43,171 bases of DNA, from NCBI RefSeq assembly GCF_030065675.1, contig NZ_JASJDK010000066.1:1-43171 (forward strand). The letters run 5' to 3'. Positions 8,843 to 17,479 of this stretch are shown in pieces (positions within the stretch are counted from its first letter, which is position 1; each line of letters begins with the position of its first letter). The notes under the pieces are model-generated. The model was not told the origin of the DNA, did not search any database, and worked only from the letters and a program-made list of their open reading frames with translations. This stretch comes from Mastigocoleus sp. MO_188.B34 (GTDB lineage: Bacteria; Cyanobacteriota; Cyanobacteriia; Cyanobacteriales; Nostocaceae). The position numbers and the translations under genes are program-made.

Positions 8843-9061
8843 ATGAACTATATCTTAATTTTGGTGCTAGGTTTCGCTTGTATTGTGATCGGCTTAAAAA
8901 TTCAAGAAGAAGTTTATCGTTTATCAGCAGCCTTTACTGGAAGTATTGTTTTGATTTGGGGTTTTACTTTAACACCTACAGCTTTTCAGGTAATGGTTGA
9001 GGTTGGTATTGTTTTATCTGTTTTCTCTATCTGCGTGCGTTGTTGGGAATGTGAACAATAG
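8843..9061 (+). CDS. Small membrane protein, 72 aa, unknown
   Basis: Two hydrophobic segments are visible: residues 2-18 (NYILILVLGFACIVIGL) and about 28-65, the latter possibly two spans. The C-terminus contains two Cys (VRCWECEQ). The start ATG is preceded by GGGAAC. It sits 58 bp after the kinase on the same strand and may belong to the same transcript. I do not know its function. Confidence 0.7.
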   Translation: MNYILILVLGFACIVIGLKIQEEVYRLSAAFTGSIVLIWGFTLTPTAFQVMVEVGIVLSVFSICVRCWECEQ

Positions 9062-9204
9062 TGAGAATTGGTGATTGGTCATCCTTTAGAATGATTTTTA
9101 TCAAATTATTAGTAAAATTTTTATTTTTATTTCCTATTTATCCGGATAGAAGATAAATAACCTAAAATCATGAGACTATATTTACATCAAATGATACTCA
9201 CCCA

Positions 9205-9606
9205 ATGAAGATTTCTAAACGTATTGCAACTCTCAACCGCGTTCGGAAACTTAGCCGCTTGATGGATTCATCCATACGCCTTCCAGGAACAAAGTTTCGG
9301 ATTGGATTAGACCCTATTATAGGTCTGATACCTGGAGCAGGAGATCTTATTAGCGCAATATTTTCGGCATACATCATACTTTTAGCGACTCGTTTGTCTA
9401 TCCCTACTCGGGATTTGGGACAAATGGTATTCAATGTTGGTTTAGAAGCAATCGTTGGTACAATACCTCTTGTGGGAGATTTGTTTGATGCTTTTTATAA
9501 GTCTAATATTCGTAACCTGGAAATTTTAGAACAACATTTGAGTCAAGCAGAGCCAGAATTAGAAAATATTAATTCAGAAATTTCAAGGTATGCTCAAGTA
9601 AAATAA
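9205..9606 (+). CDS. DUF4112 family protein
   Basis: The 133-residue protein has the DUF4112 pattern: LDSSIRLPGT-like opening (MDSSIRLPGTKFRIGLDPIIGL, about 21-42), the glycine-rich turn IPGAGDLISA and a later IPLVGDLFDAFYKSN. The central part (about 45-100) is hydrophobic and may be membrane-associated. The function of the family is unknown. A good terminator hairpin follows at 9645. Confidence 0.88.
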   Translation: MKISKRIATLNRVRKLSRLMDSSIRLPGTKFRIGLDPIIGLIPGAGDLISAIFSAYIILLATRLSIPTRDLGQMVFNVGLEAIVGTIPLVGDLFDAFYKSNIRNLEILEQHLSQAEPELENINSEISRYAQVK

Positions 9607-9644
9607 ATATTCCTAAGCATGTATCTATACAATAAATAGTTCTT

Positions 9645-9671
9645 ATATCCCTTGCAGAATGTCAGGGATAT
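9645..9671 (+). terminator. Hairpin terminator after the DUF4112 gene
   Basis: ATATCCCT (9645-9652) pairs perfectly with AGGGATAT (9664-9671) across an 11-nt loop and is followed by TTATCTAATTATT. It probably ends the transcript of the preceding gene or run. Confidence 0.6.
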
Positions 9672-9892
9672 TTATCTAATTATTAACTTGCGCGTTAAAT
9701 TTTTAATATAGTAGTGAGCATTTAGATTGGGACACTATATTTCGCGAAGAAGGGAACAGGGAATAGAAAACAAGTAAACTTCCTAAAATCGTAGTGCTAC
9801 ATTTTCTCTGTGATTTTTTTTGAAGTTATGAGTAGCTATTGTGAGTCAAGATATGCTAAGTTTTTTCAGGATTCTAGCAGAGCTGAATGTCA

Positions 9893-10196
9893 GCAACCCC
9901 CGACTAAAGTCGGAGGCTTCTAGCCTTTAACTGACCAGACTAAGGATTAATTTCCTACATTTAAACTAAGTGCTTAAGTTCCTACCTTGAAATGCGTAGC
10001 CAGTTTCAAGCTCTAGAATCAAAAAGTTAAACAGATTTAAAGGGGTTAAGTCAGTACTTTTTGGATACGCCGAGTTTAAATATTGTCGAGGCTCACTTTA
10101 CCGCGTAAGCGAGTATGCCGTAACTGGCAAAAAGGAGAAACGCGGGTAATCAATTACCCGCTCGTTTTTCCTCCCCCACTTAAAAGTGCGGGGTTT
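9893..10196 (+). mobile_element. IS200/IS605-derived remnant without ORFs
   Basis: The left side carries the hairpin CCGACT-AA-AGTCGG (9900-9913) in the context AACCCCCGACTAAAGTCGG, and the right side a C-rich/G-rich hairpin (10173-10193, CCCCCACTT-AA-AAGTGCGGGG) followed by TTTCC. Such imperfect terminal hairpins mark the ends of IS200/IS605 and TnpB-carrying elements in cyanobacteria. No tnpA or tnpB of usable length lies between them. Just before the right end is a perfect 9-bp stem (GCGGGTAAT-CA-ATTACCCGC, 10142-10161) followed by CTCGTTTTTCC, which could be a terminator or part of a guide-RNA-like right end. The exact element boundaries are inferred. Confidence 0.5.
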
Positions 10197-10249
10197 CCAA
10201 ACTCACGCAGGTTTTTAGATGACTTAAAGTCTTCATACTTATAACAAAT

Positions 10250-10852
10250 ATGCCTTGTGAACTTTGGCCTTATGTTACCCCTGGAATTCCAGATGAATTA
10301 TTTGAACGTTTACCAGGAATTCCATTAAGCAAGCGAGAGATTCGCTTGTTGTTAATCGCTCAGCTAAGACTAAAACCTGATTCCGTTTTATGGGACATTG
10401 GTGCGGGTACCGGTACCATCCCAGTAGAAGCAGGATTACTTTGTCCAAAGGGAAAAATTATCGCGGTTGAGAGAGATGAAGATGTAGCCGATCTCATTCG
10501 GCGTAATTGTGATCGTTTCGGGGTGAAAAATGTAAAAGTAGTTGAAGGAATTGCTCCTGCTTGCTTGGAGGAAATTAAGGAGCTTCCCCGACGAGTTTGT
10601 ATTGAAGGAGGACGACCCATTCAAGACATTTTGCAGGTCGCATGGAATTATTTACCTCCCCATGGTAGATTAGTCGCCACGGCTACTAACTTAGAAAATT
10701 TGTACGCAATTTCCCAAACTTTTGCTCAACTTCAAGTACGAAATATTGAAATAGTTCAGTCAGCAGTGAATCGCTTGGAAACACGCGGATTATCTCAAAC
10801 TTTTGCCGCTTTAAATCCTGTATTTATACTTAGTGGCGAAAAGCTAGAGTGA
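10250..10852 (+). CDS. cbiT: Precorrin-6B C15-methyltransferase (decarboxylating), CbiT subunit
   Basis: CbiT methylates C15 and decarboxylates the C12 acetate side chain of the corrin ring during cobalamin synthesis. The 200-residue length fits stand-alone CbiT. The SAM-binding motif is WDIGAGTGTIPVEAGLL (about 49-65), followed by an acidic ribose-binding residue in VERDEDV and IEGGRP near residue 120, all typical of CbiT. The N-terminus MPCELWPYVTPGIPDELFERL contains the G-I-P-D-E-x-F substrate-side motif. It stands 250 bp before cdsA and 2 kb before the riboswitch-controlled cobalt transporter, which fits a cobalamin theme. The partner CbiE is not in the window. Confidence 0.92.
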   Translation: MPCELWPYVTPGIPDELFERLPGIPLSKREIRLLLIAQLRLKPDSVLWDIGAGTGTIPVEAGLLCPKGKIIAVERDEDVADLIRRNCDRFGVKNVKVVEGIAPACLEEIKELPRRVCIEGGRPIQDILQVAWNYLPPHGRLVATATNLENLYAISQTFAQLQVRNIEIVQSAVNRLETRGLSQTFAALNPVFILSGEKLE

Positions 10853-11110
10853 ATAGGTCTAAAATAAATCATAGTTACCTGATGTTAAATTGTGAAATTT
10901 AATAATTCATAATTAATAACTGTGCGAGTACAACTGTGGGGAGTCAATGCGTTATTAAATATAAATATCTGTGATGCACCTCGCTGTAGTAGTTTAAGCC
11001 TAGGTACGCTGAACAAGCGAACTGTAAGCATAGTTAAAGGCTTTGTTCAAACCGCAGGCTCTGTGGTTAGACAACCCTAACCGCTATAATTTATATCTTA
11101 TTTTTTGTGT

Positions 11111-11998
11111 ATGCCTTGGTCTCGGATTATCAGTGGAATTGTTGCTATTGCACTGGCTCTAATTGCAACTATTTTGGGAGGATGGTACTTCACCATACTT
11201 TTTGCAGTAATTATTTATTTAGGACAACGAGAATTTTTTAATTTAGTTAAAGCTAAAGGTATGGCTCCTGCAGCTAAAACTACTCTGTTTGTAAGTCAAT
11301 TATTGCTAGTTATTTGTACCCTTGATGGTAATTTAGCTGATGCAATTATGCCTATATGCGGTACATTAATATGTTTCTATTTGCTGTTTCAACCCAAAAT
11401 GGCAACAATTGCTGATATTTCCGCCTCGGTTTTAGGATTATTTTACACGGGTTATTTGCCTAGTTATTGGGTAAGGCTACGTGGTATTGACGGTGCAAAC
11501 CTCAGCAATCTGCCCCTTGGAGGTTATTTACCGCAGTTAGATCCAAATATTTCCCAATCCTTTGAAGTTTCTGATTTACCTAGAGGGTTAACAGCTACAT
11601 TATTAACTTTCTTATGTATTTGGGCTGCTGATATTGGTGCTTACATTGTGGGTAAGTTTTTTGGTAAAACACCTTTGTCAGACATTAGTCCGAAAAAGAC
11701 TGTTGAAGGAGCGTTATTTGGAGTTATTGGTAGCGTTCTTGTTGCCATATGTGGAGCATATTTATTAAAATGGCCTCACCCAATTATTGTTGGTGCAGCT
11801 GTAGGATTAACAATTGGTATTGCCAGCATTTTAGGAGATTTGACGGAGTCAATGTTAAAACGAGATGCTGGAGTTAAAGATTCTGGACAATTAATTCCTG
11901 GTCATGGTGGAATTCTAGATCGTACTGATAGCTATATTTTTACTGCACCTCTAGTTTATTATTTTGTCACGCTTTTATTGCCGTTGTTGAAGACTTGA
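11111..11998 (+). CDS. cdsA: Phosphatidate cytidylyltransferase
   Basis: CdsA makes CDP-diacylglycerol from CTP and phosphatidic acid, the precursor of phosphatidylglycerol, in the cytoplasmic membrane. The 295-residue protein has about seven or eight hydrophobic spans and the family signature near its C-terminus: ILGDLTESMLKRDAGVKDSG then IPGHGGILDRTDS (about 237-270). I chose ATG 11111 (MPWSRIISGIVAI) rather than an in-frame TTG six bases upstream. The gene stands alone. The 250-bp spacer to cbiT has no terminator that I can identify. Confidence 0.93.
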   Translation: MPWSRIISGIVAIALALIATILGGWYFTILFAVIIYLGQREFFNLVKAKGMAPAAKTTLFVSQLLLVICTLDGNLADAIMPICGTLICFYLLFQPKMATIADISASVLGLFYTGYLPSYWVRLRGIDGANLSNLPLGGYLPQLDPNISQSFEVSDLPRGLTATLLTFLCIWAADIGAYIVGKFFGKTPLSDISPKKTVEGALFGVIGSVLVAICGAYLLKWPHPIIVGAAVGLTIGIASILGDLTESMLKRDAGVKDSGQLIPGHGGILDRTDSYIFTAPLVYYFVTLLLPLLKT

Positions 11999-12135
11999 TA
12001 ATTGGCGACTCGTGACTTGCGATCATACTCGTCTGCGTGCTAGCAACTAAACATGAATGATATTAGCCAATGGAGTAACATACCATTATCACTACTCACA
12101 TCCACTATGTGCTAAGCAAGGTTATGTTGAATTAG

Positions 12136-12444
12136 TTAATAAGTTATCAAAAATTAATTTATTTTTGTTGTTTTCTAATAGTTGTAGCCTGGAATCTCTA
12201 CTATGCTGTTGTGATTTATCCAAAAGTAACCTAGCATAAATTTGACAGAGAAATTACTCAAAGTTGGGTAGATCGAATTTTTTCAGATACCATTAGAGGT
12301 AAATTCATCAAGAATTTACGTTTTCGCGAGGAATCTCATTTATGGGATCAGAAAGGGTATATTCGATACTATGTATGCACTAAAAATTTAGACTGCGAAC
12401 TTATTGATAATGTTGTAATTGTATATCGTTCTGATTTTCCTTGA
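12136..12444 (+). pseudogene. Decayed ORF of unknown origin
   Basis: One frame is open from 12136 to a TGA at 12442-12444 apart from a single TAG at 12232-12234. Its translation looks protein-like: a hydrophobic segment (LIYFCCFLIVVAWNLYYAVVIY), then after the TAG a polar segment (REITQSWVDRIFSDTIRGKF ... YIRYYVCTKNLDCELIDNVV). There is no start codon with a ribosome-binding site. A separate 60-codon frame (12057-12239) overlaps it and looks less convincing. I do not recognise the family. It could be a remnant of a small membrane-anchored protein. Confidence 0.3.
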
Positions 12445-12592
12445 AATCCCAGAGAGTTTTGTAGGAACTGTTTTTGTAGGGACTAATTATTATATACTGT
12501 GTACAAAAATAATTAAAAAAATACCATTTATCAACTACCCATTTGTTTAAGTTTTGAATTCTCAATGACTGAAGCCATCAGAACATTGGTGG

Positions 12593-12598
12593 TATAAT
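12593..12598 (+). promoter_or_regulatory. Likely -10 box for the riboswitch transcript
   Basis: TATAAT stands a few bases before the 5' end of the riboswitch fold, which puts the expected start near 12605. No good -35 box is visible at the proper spacing. Confidence 0.45.
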
Positions 12599-12601
12599 TT
12601 T

Positions 12602-12790
12602 TTTGTCGGTTTTGAAGGGAAACAGCCTTCAAACGTAAGGGGGAAAGTATCCGGTGCAAGTCCGGCACTGTCCCGCAGCTGTAAGCTCAATTTTGTGATT
12701 CAAATTTATAATTGAGAATTATAAGTAATTGTTCAATTATAAGTTCACATTTGTTCATTCAGATTGAGTAAGTCAGAATGCCCGCCGATA
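12602..12790 (+). promoter_or_regulatory. Cobalamin (B12) riboswitch
   Basis: The hallmark elements appear in order: a P2-like arm TTTGAAGG-GAAACAG-CCTTCAAA (12611-12633), the conserved core GGTGCAAGTCCGGCACTGTC (12653-12672), CCCGCAGCTGTAA (12672-12684), a variable AT-rich arm, and the 3' B12-box-like AAGTCAGAATGCCCGCCGA (12769-12788). It lies on the strand of cbiMNQO and about 420 nt upstream of cbiM. Adenosylcobalamin binding normally shuts off downstream expression, which fits repression of cobalt uptake when B12 is plentiful. No T-run terminator directly follows the aptamer, so control may be translational or act at a distance. Confidence 0.92.
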
Positions 12791-12829
12791 ATTACGTTTA
12801 TTTTTTATCAGCTCATCTGCGAGGTACGG

Positions 12830-12916
12830 ATGCGTTATCGTTCAGTATTGTCACAATTATTTAATTTAGTCGCGCCAGCAACGCAACAAAAATCACTTGG
12901 CGTATATATAGAGTAG
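12830..12916 (+). CDS. Possible 28-codon leader ORF behind the riboswitch
   Basis: ATG at 12830 is preceded by GAGG at 12821-12824 (5-nt gap) and opens a frame of 28 codons (MRYRSVLSQLFNLVAPATQQ...) ending with TAG. It sits 40 nt after the B12 box. It may be a chance ORF or a leader peptide. It does not resemble CbtB or any known small cobalt protein. Confidence is low because the length is near random expectation. Confidence 0.25.
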   Translation: MRYRSVLSQLFNLVAPATQQKSLGVYIE

Positions 12917-13131
12917 TAGATATTAGCAATAATATTTAAGTGCACAGTCTACCTTAAATAAATCTTCACTTACCTGAATTACTTAATCAGGAATATATAC
13001 TCAATACTTACAATTCAACAGTCAAATATTTACAATTATTGTCTCAATAATTTCCCTAGGGAACTAGCGTTAAGTTTAGTCCGGATTACTTGTCACCGGT
13101 CGATTAGTATTTAACATCTCCCTAGGAACAA

Positions 13132-13206
13132 TTATCAGTTTATGGCGTTACCTATAAACTGACAACTGTAGCCCGTAAGGGCGTGGCGTTACCCATAAAC
13201 TGATAA
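13132..13206 (+). promoter_or_regulatory. Two mutually exclusive hairpins abutting the cbiM start
   Basis: TTATCAGTTTATGG (13132-13145) pairs perfectly over 14 bp with CCATAAACTGATAA (13193-13206), ending two bases before the cbiM ATG. The first arm can instead form a 9-bp stem with ATAAACTGA (13154-13162). The two right arms belong to a 24-nt direct repeat with two mismatches (13144-13167 and 13185-13208). Between them is a small hairpin GCCC-GTAA-GGGC (13171-13182). This could switch access to the cbiM ribosome-binding region, or may be a product of repeat expansion. Confidence 0.5.
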
Positions 13207-13208
13207 CT

Positions 13209-13994
13209 ATGAAACAAAATCGAGTCAAACTTCATTCAGTTGGACTGGCATTACTAAGCTTATATTTGGTAGTAAACTTACCAAAACCTGCTTATGCAAT
13301 GCATATTATGGAAGGTTTTTTACCGATTGGTTGGGCGGTTTTTTGGTGGGTTGTCTCCTTACCATTTTTTATTTTAGGATTACGATCGCTAACTCGCATC
13401 ACTAGAGAAAATCCGGAGTTGAAGCTTTTACTTGCTTTAGCTGGCGCTTTTACTTTTGTATTGTCAGCATTGAAAATTCCTTCAGTTACTGGTAGTTCTT
13501 CTCACCCTACTGGTACGGGATTAGGTGCAGTATTGTTTGGTCCCTTAGCAATGTCGGTTTTGGGTACCTTAGTACTATTATTTCAAGCTGTGTTAATGGC
13601 GCACGGTGGCTTGACAACATTGGGAGCAAACATGTTTTCAATGGCGATCGCCGGCCCATTTGCAGCATACTGGATATATCGGCTAATTATGCAATCTAGT
13701 GGCAAGCAAAAGCTAGCAATCTTTTTAGCCACTGCATTCGCAAATTTACTTACCTACGTTATTACTTCTTTTCAGTTGGCTTTAGCTTTCCCCGCACCTG
13801 TTGGTGGTGTCATTGCTTCTCTAAGTAAATTTATTGGAATCTTTGCCTTTACTCAGGTTCCCCTAGCAATCAGTGAAGGACTATTAACTGTACTCGTGTG
13901 GAACTGGCTAATATCTTACAACTCTCAAGAATTGGAATTGTTGAACTTAATTAAGCGGGAGTCTCAAAGAAGTGAATCAATCAAATCAGTCTAA
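13209..13994 (+). CDS. cbiM: Cobalt ECF transporter, substrate-binding membrane subunit CbiM
   Basis: CbiM binds Co2+ in the membrane and, with CbiN, CbiQ and CbiO, forms the cobalt uptake system. The 261-residue protein starts with a signal-like leader ending in KPAYA, directly followed by MHIMEGFLP. In this family the N-terminal Met-His-Ile of the mature protein coordinates the metal, so cleavage after AYA would expose it. The motif [17 protein letters not shown] (about 97-113) is diagnostic for CbiM/NikM. Six to seven hydrophobic spans follow. The gene is controlled by the upstream B12 riboswitch, which supports cobalt rather than nickel. It overlaps cbiN by 23 bp. Confidence 0.95.
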   Translation: MKQNRVKLHSVGLALLSLYLVVNLPKPAYAMHIMEGFLPIGWAVFWWVVSLPFFILGLRSLTRITRENPELKLLLALAGAFTFVLSALKIPSVTGSSSHPTGTGLGAVLFGPLAMSVLGTLVLLFQAVLMAHGGLTTLGANMFSMAIAGPFAAYWIYRLIMQSSGKQKLAIFLATAFANLLTYVITSFQLALAFPAPVGGVIASLSKFIGIFAFTQVPLAISEGLLTVLVWNWLISYNSQELELLNLIKRESQRSESIKSV

Positions 13995-14298
13995 TACAAA
14001 TCAATTTCATAAAGGATGGAATAATTGGCTGTTGATCTTGGCAATTATAAGTTTAGCAGTTTTACCATTGATATTTGTTCGTGGTGCAGAATTTGGTGGT
14101 GCGGATGGTGAGGCTGAAAAAGCAATCACCGAAGTTGAACCAGAATATAAACCTTGGTTTCAACCAGTTTTTGAACCACCAAGTGGGGAAGTAGAAAGTT
14201 TATTATTTTCGACCCAAGCGGCTTTGGGTGCTGGAATTATTGGCTATGGAATTGGTTTATATCGCGGGCGTTCCCAAAAGCAAAAACGTGAAGAGTAA
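13972..14298 (+). CDS. cbiN: Cobalt transporter auxiliary subunit CbiN
   Basis: The 108-residue protein has two membrane spans (about 18-38 and 84-100) flanking an extracytoplasmic loop with [24 protein letters not shown]-type composition and [21 protein letters not shown], which is the classic CbiN layout. It uses a GTG start (13972) inside the cbiM tail; no ATG fits. CbiN stimulates metal loading of CbiM. It is 9 bp from cbiQ. Confidence 0.93.
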   Translation: MNQSNQSNTNQFHKGWNNWLLILAIISLAVLPLIFVRGAEFGGADGEAEKAITEVEPEYKPWFQPVFEPPSGEVESLLFSTQAALGAGIIGYGIGLYRGRSQKQKREE

Positions 14299-14307
14299 GC
14301 ATTCCCC

Positions 14308-15114
14308 ATGAGTTTGCAACTAGATACCTTAGCTTACACTAACCGTCTGCGAAAATTACCACCGGAACACAAGCTGATTTTTGCGATCGCAACTCTGGTG
14401 ATTTCCCTATGCAGTCATCCACCGGTACAAATTTTACTTACTCTGTGGATGAGTGTTTGGACTGTTTTTTATGCCAGAATTCCTGCAGGAATTTACCTAC
14501 GAGTATTAATATTTGCCGGTTTTTTCTGGCTTACGAGTTTACCTGCATTAATACTCAATGGTGTTTCTCTGAGTGATTTTTCCCAAGTTCAAGGCGATTC
14601 TTGGCAGAGTTTAAGGTTGCATTCTTACTATATTTATATCAGTCGTAGTGGAATTCACCAAGCGACGTTAATTTTTACCAGAGCGATCGCCTCTGTTTCT
14701 TGTCTATATTTTTTGATGTTAACTGTTCCATTTACGGAGATTTTGCACACGCTGCGTCGATTCAAGTTTCCCGTACTTTTGACTGAAATATTGTTATTAA
14801 TGTATCGATTTATTTTTATTTTGTTGTATGTAGCCAATGAATTATTAAGGGCGCAAAAGTCCCGTGGTGGTTATCGTAATTGGCGTACTAGCATGAAAAG
14901 CTTAGCCTTACTGATTAGTCAATTATTAAAGCGAACTTTACAAAAATACAGTCAATTTTCTTTGGGATTAGAAACGCGGGGTTTTGCAGGAGAATTTCGG
15001 GTGTGGTCTCCCCAACGCTATCGTTCATCCAGACGATATACCGTAGAAGCAATTTGTGGGTGTCTAGTATTAATTGGATTAGAATTGTGGCTACATGCAA
15101 GAATATTTACTTGA
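14308..15114 (+). CDS. cbiQ: Cobalt ECF transporter, transmembrane coupling subunit CbiQ
   Basis: The 268-residue membrane protein has about five hydrophobic spans. The two cytoplasmic coupling helices that bind the ATPase carry the Ala-Arg-Gly-like motifs; here AQKSRGGYRNW (about 183-193) and GLETRGFAGEFR (about 220-231) match the CbiQ/EcfT signatures. It overlaps cbiO by 20 bp, showing tight translational coupling. Confidence 0.93.
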   Translation: MSLQLDTLAYTNRLRKLPPEHKLIFAIATLVISLCSHPPVQILLTLWMSVWTVFYARIPAGIYLRVLIFAGFFWLTSLPALILNGVSLSDFSQVQGDSWQSLRLHSYYIYISRSGIHQATLIFTRAIASVSCLYFLMLTVPFTEILHTLRRFKFPVLLTEILLLMYRFIFILLYVANELLRAQKSRGGYRNWRTSMKSLALLISQLLKRTLQKYSQFSLGLETRGFAGEFRVWSPQRYRSSRRYTVEAICGCLVLIGLELWLHARIFT

Positions 15115-15916
15115 ATTTGAGCAGGTATATTACACTTATCCCGGCGCACAGCAATCTTCTCTAAATGGTATTACACTCAAAATTCCATCTGGTAAAAAGT
15201 GTGCTCTTATAGGTCAAAATGGTTGTGGTAAAACAACTTTATTCTTGCTCGCAAATGGTTTGTACAAACCTAATGCTGGAACCATACGTTGGTGCGGAGA
15301 AATTTTACGCTACAACCGCAATTATCTCAGTAAACTGCGACAAAAAGTTGGATTGGTTTTTCAAGATCCCGAACAGCAACTCGTTGCTTCCACCGTTGAA
15401 GAAGATATTTCCTATGGTTTGTGTAATTTAAACCTACCTAACAAAGACATTCAGTCACGAGTCGAGCAAGCACTAACAGAGTTTGACTTGGAAGATTTAG
15501 CTCAAAGACCATTGCATCATCTCAGCTTGGGACAAAAAAAACGAATTTCTATAGCCGATGTTATGGTGTTAGAACCCCAACTTTTGTTGTTAGATGAACC
15601 CACTGCATATTTGGATGTCAAGCATACTCGTAAATTGACAAAAATTCTTAAAAGAATCCATGGGAATGGTACAACTTTGTTGATGGCTACCCACGATCTA
15701 GATCTAGTCGCTCGGTGGGCTGATTGGATTTTTGTGATGGGTGGAGGAAAGTTAGTTCTGGAAGGTGCACCAGAAGATGTGTTTATGCAATGCGACCTGC
15801 TAGAAAAATTAGATTTGGGATTGCCACTAATATATCAATTATTATTTGATGAGAATTTATCCTCTGAAGAAAAAACCATTGTAGAAAAATTACGACGACG
15901 TTACTTAAAATCTTGA
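15095..15916 (+). CDS. cbiO: Cobalt ECF transporter, ATP-binding subunit CbiO
   Basis: The 273-residue ABC ATPase has Walker A GQNGCGKTT (40-48), Q-loop in VFQDPEQQL, signature LSLGQKKR, Walker B LLLLDEPTAYLD and the H-loop ATHDLD. All motifs are intact. It drives cobalt uptake through CbiMNQ and is the last gene of the operon. A weak CTCAG/CTGAG hairpin just after the stop is not a convincing terminator. Confidence 0.94.
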   Translation: MQEYLLEFEQVYYTYPGAQQSSLNGITLKIPSGKKCALIGQNGCGKTTLFLLANGLYKPNAGTIRWCGEILRYNRNYLSKLRQKVGLVFQDPEQQLVASTVEEDISYGLCNLNLPNKDIQSRVEQALTEFDLEDLAQRPLHHLSLGQKKRISIADVMVLEPQLLLLDEPTAYLDVKHTRKLTKILKRIHGNGTTLLMATHDLDLVARWADWIFVMGGGKLVLEGAPEDVFMQCDLLEKLDLGLPLIYQLLFDENLSSEEKTIVEKLRRRYLKS

Positions 15917-16126
15917 TCTCAGTTCAAATTTCTGAGGTTATTATTTTTCAGTGAAAATTTTGATAGCGGAATGCTAAGCTGATTAATTACTTCGCTAATA
16001 CAAAAAAGTGTTGTCATACAGCAATCATTAGATTCCTGCATTAGCAATATATTTAGGAACATCAGATAGTTTTAAATTCTATGTTTACAGTTCACACTTG
16101 GTTGCAAATTCGAGGGACATACCATA

Positions 16127-16474
16127 ATGGTTAAATTTGTGCTGTCATTTAATGCTGAAGATTTAGAATTGCTGCTGGTCGATCGTGGTGTACCAGCAGA
16201 AGAAGCTTTTGATGCGCGTGCAATCAAGGAAAGGTACATTCAAACTGAAGAAATGCCCAAAATAGGAGAAACTATTATGTATCCGATTTTTGGGATCTTG
16301 AATGATGAATTAAGACACTGGATACATCAAAATATTGGATTCAGAGTTACAAACATCATTCATAATCCTATTGGGGTGGTGTCGTTTTCCGGTACTCCCG
16401 AAAATGAAACAACCCAAAATGAGGTTCACACAGTTCTTATAGTCACACCATGTAGACTTCCCATACTCAAGTAA
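16127..16474 (+). CDS. Hypothetical protein, 115 aa
   Basis: This small soluble protein has no membrane span or recognised domain. It contains a basic/acidic helix (DARAIKERYIQTEEMPK), a hydrophobic core (IGETIMYPIFGILNDEL) and ends VTPCRLPILK. The ORF has good codon use and a strong terminator follows, so it is probably a real gene. It lies 210 bp after cbiO and is probably a separate unit. The function is unknown. Confidence 0.65.
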   Translation: MVKFVLSFNAEDLELLLVDRGVPAEEAFDARAIKERYIQTEEMPKIGETIMYPIFGILNDELRHWIHQNIGFRVTNIIHNPIGVVSFSGTPENETTQNEVHTVLIVTPCRLPILK

Positions 16475-16495
16475 GAGCAAACCACCCCCAAATAG

Positions 16496-16530
16496 CCCCG
16501 TTACTATCCCCAAAGGTAACGGGGTATTCG
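16496..16530 (+). terminator. Strong hairpin terminator
   Basis: CCCCGTTAC (16496-16504) and GTAACGGGG (16516-16524) form a perfect 9-bp stem with an 11-nt loop, followed by TATTCGTTTAA. It ends the transcript of the hypothetical gene at 16127. Confidence 0.75.
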
Positions 16531-16807
16531 TTTAACTGTTTTCTGTTCGTTTTGTATTGGCGATTCAAAAAATAGAAAAAATAAACTTAACAAAGAACAA
16601 ACCCACACCTAACATGGCAGGGGCTTGAGTGGAGGAATGGGAGAATAAAACATTTTTGAGAGGTGATAGCGGCAGTTATTGCTAATCATATACCTAAGGT
16701 AGATTATGCCAGCCACTAACACCTTGCTCTATGAGATACTTAATTTGACAAACAATTTATGTCTGCCCGAGACTAACTATTCAAACACATTTCTACTTGC
16801 TTGTCCG

Positions 16808-17479
16808 CTAATTTCTTTTGGGCATCACAACATTAGTATTAACATTTTGGCTGTGACCGTTGGTATGACTATTAGCATGAACTTTTCCACTACCGTTGGT
16901 ATTAGCCTTACCACGGGGTTGAATTACTCCATAACCTCCATGATTGCGTTCGTAAATTACATTAATTTCGTTTGTTTCGATATTTAGGAACATATAAAAA
17001 TCATGCCCCACCATTTGTAACTGCTCTAGTGCTTCTTTCACAGTCATTGGTGGCATAGCAAAATACTTCGTGCGCACAACTTCTTTTGGTAACTCCGGAG
17101 TACGATTCCCGATTAAGTCTGTAATTACAGCTTCTTCGGTTACGTAAACTTCATTTGTGGAGGTGCTGTTGTTTTTTTTGCTCTGGCGTCTTTCTTTATA
17201 TTTACGTAATTGTCGAGTTATTTTATCTGCAACCAAATCAATACTGGCATATAAATTCTCGCTACTTTCTTCTGCACGAATTACATTGCCATTTGCAAAA
17301 ACCGTTACTTCCGCCGACTGATTAGGATTTATTCGGGGATTACGAGCTACGCTGAGGTGAATATCCACCTGATTTGTAATATTCTGAAAATGATTGACTG
17401 CCTTTTCTATCTTCTGATTGACGTAGTCGCGAATTGCATCGGTAATTTCAATATTTTTCCCGTGGATGACAAGCTTCAT
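16808..17479 (-). CDS. hpf: Long-form ribosome hibernation promoting factor (LrtA type)
   Basis: The 223-residue protein has an N-terminal ribosome-binding S30AE domain ([20 protein letters not shown] ... [11 protein letters not shown], 1-110), a Lys/Ser/Thr linker (115-135) and the C-terminal dimerisation domain of long HPF ([20 protein letters not shown] ... [27 protein letters not shown], about 136-190). A Asn/Gly/His-rich tail (about 190-223) is extra. Cyanobacterial homologues are called LrtA (light-repressed), and the protein dimerises 70S ribosomes into inactive 100S in the dark or under stress. The start ATG has a GGGAGAG-like ribosome site upstream. A shadow ORF on the opposite strand (16706-16987) is not a gene. 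Confidence 0.94.
   Translation of the reverse strand: MKLVIHGKNIEITDAIRDYVNQKIEKAVNHFQNITNQVDIHLSVARNPRINPNQSAEVTVFANGNVIRAEESSENLYASIDLVADKITRQLRKYKERRQSKKNNSTSTNEVYVTEEAVITDLIGNRTPELPKEVVRTKYFAMPPMTVKEALEQLQMVGHDFYMFLNIETNEINVIYERNHGGYGVIQPRGKANTNGSGKVHANSHTNGHSQNVNTNVVMPKRN

Noticed and set aside
9840-10200. Possible intact IS605 element with tnpA/tnpB
   Set aside because: No frame of sufficient length or transposase motif lies between the two terminal hairpins.
12057-12239. 60-codon frame after cdsA
   Set aside because: The composition is odd (Cys/Leu/Ser-rich end) and the overlapping frame 12136-12444 looks more protein-like.
16706-16987. Plus-strand open frame of 93 codons
   Set aside because: It lies mostly antisense to hpf/lrtA, whose protein is well supported, and has no recognisable sequence.
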